Of a DNA stretch of 9,805 bases, positions 7,079-9,805 are shown piece by piece. Position 1 is the stretch's first letter. The number at the start of each line of letters is the position of its first letter. Made by a program: the position numbers and the translations under genes. Source of the stretch: Anaerolineae bacterium (lineage in GTDB: Bacteria > Chloroflexota > Anaerolineae > B4-G1 > SLSP01); the NCBI GenBank assembly GCA_018055515.1, contig JAGPHL010000058.1, positions 1-9,805 of the forward strand, read 5' to 3'. Below the pieces are notes generated by a model. It searched no databases. It worked only from the letters and a program-made list of their open reading frames with translations, and was not told the origin of the DNA.

Positions 7079-7885
7079 TTACTCCTGCGGCGGTGCGGCG
7101 CGATAGTCGCGCATCATCCGCAGAGCGGACAGCCGGCGCTCCAGGTGAAAGGAGATGTACCGCTCCATCCACCGCGCCAGTTCCGCCGCCGTCCGCGCCG
7201 AGAGCGGCGTCCCGGCCAGCGCGGGATAGGCTTCCCGCTGCAACGCCTGCAGCCACGAAAGCGCGCTCGGCGAAAGCAAGCCGCCCGTCATCTCTGTCAC
7301 ACCTGCGGCGCACTCCTGACACAACGCGCCGCCCCGTTCCAGGTCAAGGCCATAGGGTCGGCGATCCTCAGGGCGGGGACGCAAGGAAGCCCGGCACGGT
7401 TTATCCTCACGCTCGCCCACACAGGTGCGCCATTCGGGACGGAAGCCGGCCAGGCTGAGCAGGTGCTGCTCATACCAGCGCAAGACCCGCTCCGGCTCCG
7501 CTTCCTGCTCCAGCAACGTGAGCGTCGCGTCCACCAGATCGAAGAGCGCCGGCTCCGTCTCACCCTCGAAGAAACGTAACACCAGCTCGGCGACGTGACG
7601 CGCGCCGGTCGCACGCACAAAATCCTCGCGCAAGCCCGCCCGCAGCGTGATGGCCTCCGCCTGGCTGATGATGTCCCACGAGCCCTGCACCCGCGATACC
7701 AGCATCCGCGTCCGGCAAAAGAGCTCCAAATGGCCGCCCTTGCGCGAACGGGGCTTGCGCACGCCGCGCGCCAGCAGGTCATGCCGTCCGTCCGCAGCCA
7801 GCACCATCAACACACGGTCCGCCTCGCCCTGATCGCGGCGCGCCAGGACAATGGCATCCAGTTGATAGAGCTTCGAGCGTCCCAT
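7079..7885 (-). CDS. recO: DNA repair protein RecO
   Basis: RecO works in the RecFOR pathway: it binds single-stranded DNA and SSB and helps load RecA at gaps. At 268 residues it is normal length. The N-terminal OB-fold shows YQLDAIVLARRDQGEADRV (7-25) and LLARGVRKPRSRKGGHLE (37-54), both highly typical; the basic stretch is part of the DNA-binding face. The helical C-terminal domain includes AELVLRFFEGE (99-109) and RVLRWYEQHLLSLAGFRPEW (133-152). The zinc region has Cys155 and Cys164, then CQEC (189-192). The first pair is spaced C-X8-C rather than the usual C-X2-C, so metal binding may be altered. The ATG at 7883-7885 has a GTGAGGG site just upstream. An AT-rich TAAAAT (minus, 7947-7952) might serve as a -10, but no convincing -35 is visible. 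Confidence 0.95.
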   Translation of the reverse strand: MGRSKLYQLDAIVLARRDQGEADRVLMVLAADGRHDLLARGVRKPRSRKGGHLELFCRTRMLVSRVQGSWDIISQAEAITLRAGLREDFVRATGARHVAELVLRFFEGETEPALFDLVDATLTLLEQEAEPERVLRWYEQHLLSLAGFRPEWRTCVGEREDKPCRASLRPRPEDRRPYGLDLERGGALCQECAAGVTEMTGGLLSPSALSWLQALQREAYPALAGTPLSARTAAELARWMERYISFHLERRLSALRMMRDYRAAPPQE

Positions 7886-8024
7886 CGGCCCTCACCGCCT
7901 GATCATTTTCGGTCTTCGTGAGCTTTGCAAGGCGATTGAAACGACGATTTTAATTTTTCCACAGAGCACACAGATTTTCTGGGCACGGGTTCTATTTTCT
8001 GAGAAGGCCCATGTGCGCCCCCTC

Positions 8025-8037
8025 CGGCCTCAGGCCG
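8025..8037 (-). other. Small hairpin whose loop is a stop codon
   Basis: On the minus strand CGGCC-TGA-GGCCG is a perfect 5-bp stem with a 3-nt loop, and the loop is exactly the TGA stop of the membrane-protein gene. No U-tract follows, so it is not a good terminator. The rest of the 144-bp gap to recO (7886-8029) holds two copies of ATTTTCTG 20 bp apart and a CCACAGAGCACACAGAT stretch (7959-7975), with no gene visible. Confidence 0.4.
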
Positions 8038-8545
8038 TTTCCACCGGCAGTCGCGCCGCGCGGGCGAAGCTCTGCGCGAGCTGCGTCGCCGACTCTACCG
8101 TCGCCCAGCCGGTGAGCGGGATGGGGGCTCCCCCTTCCGCCAACCGCACGTAGCAGCGCGCCGCCGGAACCACATGGCCGTCAGTCTCCTCCACCGTGCG
8201 CAACATCACGCCGACGCTCTCCACCGAGTCCAGCGGCGCCTCCCAGCGTTCCAGCTCTCGGCGCAACAGCCAGCGCCGCTCACACGTCACCGTGCCACCC
8301 TCCGGCGGGCGCTCCATCGCCCCCTGTTCCCACAGCGGCGTCGTGAACGCCACGTAAAATGCCGCACCGAGGGCCAGCGTCACCACGCCGGCGATGAAGG
8401 GCCATCGCACCGCACTCTGGACGAAAAACAGCCCGGCGATGAGCAGCAACATCCCCCCCAGAATGCCAAGTTCGATCTCGACCAGGGGCCGGCGCAGCTC
8501 CCAGCTCACCGCATTGTGCTGCTCATCAAGGATTTTTACCTGCAT
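8030..8545 (-). CDS. Two-membrane-segment protein of unknown function, PH-like tail
   Basis: I do not recognise a named family for this 171-residue protein. Residues about 25-45 and 49-69 form two hydrophobic segments joined by a very tight turn (VRWP), giving a hairpin with both ends on the same side of the membrane, probably the cytoplasm. Residues 85-169 are soluble and look beta-rich (TVTCERRWLLRRELERWE, LDSVESVGVML, ARCYVRLAEG, PIPLTGW) and end in an amphipathic helix (SATQLAQSFARAARLP). This strand order followed by a helix resembles small bacterial PH-like domains; that is inference. The ATG at 8543-8545 has a GGGAG site 6 nt upstream. Coding potential is supported by the membrane and soluble design and by a matching RBS. 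It is the first minus-strand gene of the block and divergent from the solute-binding protein gene. Confidence 0.8.
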   Translation of the reverse strand: MQVKILDEQHNAVSWELRRPLVEIELGILGGMLLLIAGLFFVQSAVRWPFIAGVVTLALGAAFYVAFTTPLWEQGAMERPPEGGTVTCERRWLLRRELERWEAPLDSVESVGVMLRTVEETDGHVVPAARCYVRLAEGGAPIPLTGWATVESATQLAQSFARAARLPVETA

Positions 8546-8629
8546 GAAACGCTCCCGTCATAACACCTGGTGAGCAGGAAAGGGCAGCGTCACAAGGCCG
8601 CCGACCTTTCCGGCTCACTATCGCGCCAT

Positions 8630-8635
8630 AGTATA
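8630..8635 (-). promoter_or_regulatory. Possible -10 element for the membrane-protein gene
   Basis: Minus-strand TATACT matches the sigma70 -10 consensus at five of six positions, about 85 bp upstream of the gene start at 8545. No clear -35 is found 16-18 bp upstream. It lies back to back with the plus-strand promoter at 8663. Confidence 0.35.
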
Positions 8636-8662
8636 CCGCGTTCCGCCAAATCAGCGAGCGAC

Positions 8663-8690
8663 TTGACAGCAGCCCCGGTTTGAGTACGAT
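8663..8690 (+). promoter_or_regulatory. Sigma70-type promoter for the solute-binding protein gene
   Basis: A perfect -35 TTGACA (8663-8668) is followed, after 16 bp, by TACGAT (8685-8690), which matches the -10 consensus at four of six positions. Transcription would begin near 8697, giving a leader of about 100 nt before the ATG at 8795. Confidence 0.65.
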
Positions 8691-8701
8691 AAGGAAAGAT
8701 T

Positions 8702-8743
8702 GCATTCCTGCTTCGTTCCAATACCTTCGTATAAGCAGGAAGC
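8702..8743 (+). other. Leader hairpin in the 5' UTR of the solute-binding protein gene
   Basis: TTCCTGCTT (8705-8713) pairs perfectly with AAGCAGGAA (8733-8741) around a 19-nt loop. A bulged A then allows two more GC pairs (8702-8703 with 8742-8743). It begins only a few nucleotides after the predicted transcription start. It could protect the 5' end of the mRNA, act in attenuation, or be an operator in DNA form. No known riboswitch class is recognised. Confidence 0.5.
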
Positions 8744-8794
8744 GCAGCAAACGATGTTTCACCTCAAATTTCAGTAGCAGAAGGAGGATTCAAG

Positions 8795-9613
8795 ATGAAA
8801 CGCACCTGGTTTGCCTTTGCCCTGTCCCTGATGATGTTGCTGTCCCTGACGCTGAGCGCGTGCAACTCCACCCCCACAGCAGAAGCCCCGATTGACGATG
8901 ATTGGAGCCGCATTCAAGCGGCCGGGAAGATCGTGGTCGGCACCTCCGCCGATTACCCGCCCTTCGAGTTCATCAACGAACAGAACGACTTCGACGGCTT
9001 CGACATCGCCGTGATCCGCGAAGTGGGCAAGCGCCTGGGCCTCACCGTCGAGATCAAGGACATCAGCTTCGACGGCCTGATCGCCGCTCTCAAGGCCGGG
9101 CAGATTGACGCCATCATCGCCGCCATGTCCGCCACTCCCGAGCGCGACAAGGAAGTGGACTTCACCATCAACTACCACATCGGCACCGACGCCATCCTGG
9201 TGAAGGAAGGCTCGCCGCTGGTCATCAACACGGCCGAAGACATGGCCGGTAAGAAGATCGGCGTCCAGGCAGGCACCATTCACGAAACCTGGGTCCAGGA
9301 AAACCTCGTCGCGACTGGTAAGTCCAAGGACTCCGACGTCTCCCGCTATGAGCGCGCCGAGCTCGCCATCGCGGACCTCAAGAACGGGCGCATTGATGTC
9401 GTGGCGATGGACTATTTCGCCGCGAAGGCTTACATCGCTCAGGGCGGCGTTATCATGGCCCTGGAACAAAACCTCTCCGGCGAAAACATGGCCATCGCCG
9501 TCCGCGAGGGGTCCTCGCGCCTCCAGGAGCAACTGAACACCGTGGTTCAGCAAATGTGGGACGACGGCACCATCGAGAAGCTGGCCGATCAATATCTGGG
9601 GGCGACCGAATAG
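8795..9613 (+). CDS. Amino acid ABC transporter substrate-binding lipoprotein
   Basis: This is the extracellular binding protein of a polar amino-acid importer (family 3, GlnH/HisJ-like, SBP_bac_3). It captures an amino acid outside the membrane and hands it to a permease. At 272 residues it has normal length. Residues 1-22 are a lipoprotein signal peptide with lipobox LSAC (20-23), so Cys23 should be lipidated and anchor the mature protein. The bilobed domain starts at KIVVGTSADYPPFEFI (45-60), followed by FDGFDIAVIREVGKRLG, FDGLIAALKAGQIDAI (92-107) and SATPERDKEVDFT (112-124). Arg117 is the expected ligand carboxylate contact and Asp206 the likely amino-group contact. The ATG is set by an AGGAGG site (8782-8787) 7 nt upstream. 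No permease or ATPase follows within the window; the next 190 bp are non-coding. The substrate (for example glutamine, glutamate, arginine or cystine) cannot be told from sequence. Confidence 0.97.
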   Translation: MKRTWFAFALSLMMLLSLTLSACNSTPTAEAPIDDDWSRIQAAGKIVVGTSADYPPFEFINEQNDFDGFDIAVIREVGKRLGLTVEIKDISFDGLIAALKAGQIDAIIAAMSATPERDKEVDFTINYHIGTDAILVKEGSPLVINTAEDMAGKKIGVQAGTIHETWVQENLVATGKSKDSDVSRYERAELAIADLKNGRIDVVAMDYFAAKAYIAQGGVIMALEQNLSGENMAIAVREGSSRLQEQLNTVVQQMWDDGTIEKLADQYLGATE

Positions 9614-9668
9614 GCGCAGTCCCGGCTTCTGAGATGAAGCCGCCTCTCAAGGGCGCCACAAGTCAAAC

Positions 9669-9709
9669 GGGGTGTTTTGGTCGGGCACATTACCTGGCCA
9701 AAACACCCT
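9669..9709 (+). terminator. Long hairpin after the solute-binding protein gene, likely 3' end
   Basis: GGGTGTTTTGG (9670-9680) and CCAAAACACCC (9698-9708) form a perfect 11-bp stem. Further inward pairs, including two G-U, extend it to about 16 bp closed by a 7-nt loop. It begins 56 bp past the stop codon. The tail TCGTCGG has no U-tract, so intrinsic termination would be non-canonical. It may instead stabilise the transcript end, for example leaving the binding-protein mRNA more abundant than any downstream genes. Confidence 0.5.
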
Positions 9710-9805
9710 CGTCGGAAACGCCATGTGCTAGCGCACACCATCCAGGAATGAAAATGTGAGTCGTGAGCAGAGGCTGTGACGGCTCGCCAGTTTGGCTGGG
9801 GATTC
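9710..9805. other. Non-coding right edge
   Basis: No coding frame with a ribosome site is seen. A small inverted repeat TGTGC-TAGC-GCACA lies at 9724-9737. The stretch may be the upstream region of a gene beyond the window. Confidence 0.4.

Noticed and set aside
7959..7975. Possible mobile-element remnant in the CCACAGAGCACACAGAT stretch
   Set aside because: It is only 17 bp, with no inverted ends or target duplication; it may be chance or a common interspersed word.
8697..8794. Riboswitch in the leader of the solute-binding protein gene
   Set aside because: Only one simple hairpin is visible and no conserved core of a known riboswitch class is recognised.
8771..9592. 273-codon minus-strand frame opposite the solute-binding protein gene
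   Set aside because: It is an antisense shadow; the plus-strand gene has a lipobox, family motifs and a strong ribosome site.

Overview
The window is GC-rich bacterial chromosome. The gene set, a single-chain glycyl-tRNA synthetase (alpha and beta fused), a multi-membrane-segment histidine kinase and short-period tandem arrays between genes fit a Chloroflexota-type genome (Anaerolineae/Ardenticatenia-like). That placement is an inference from gene style and repeats; nothing in the window proves it.

Layout. Six of the seven genes lie on the minus strand. Reading them in their own direction, from high to low coordinates, they are: a small two-membrane-segment protein of unknown function (8030-8545), recO (7079-7885), a RimJ/RimL-type GNAT acetyltransferase (6260-6850), fused glyQS (3207-6230), pyrG (1452-3071), and a histidine kinase that runs off the left edge of the window (1-1217). 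On the plus strand, divergent from this block, is a lipoprotein amino-acid-binding protein of an ABC importer (8795-9613). It has a strong sigma70-like promoter and a leader hairpin. Its permease and ATPase partners are not in view.

How the genes fit together. The minus block is mostly housekeeping: recombination repair (RecO), aminoacylation (GlyQS) and CTP synthesis (PyrG), with an acetyltransferase 29 bp upstream of glyQS. It is probably transcribed in more than one unit, since sizeable gaps with repeats or hairpins separate recO from the acetyltransferase (228 bp), glyQS from pyrG (135 bp) and pyrG from the kinase (234 bp). The kinase has its own plausible promoter overlapped by a 7-bp inverted repeat. 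No response regulator is visible.

The least ordinary DNA is between the genes. (1) A 191-bp array between recO and the acetyltransferase keeps an exact 8-bp phase for 22 units while its sequence switches from one octamer family to another. (2) Four copies of a 14-bp repeat start inside the last codons of glyQS. (3) Downstream of pyrG, an 18-nt element occurs twice in direct and once in inverted orientation, building a perfect 16-bp hairpin with no U-tract. (4) Hairpins lie in the leader and after the end of the solute-binding protein gene. I see no tRNA, rRNA, CRISPR array, transposase, phage gene, defence system or biosynthetic cluster, and no evidence for a wholly new multi-gene system.
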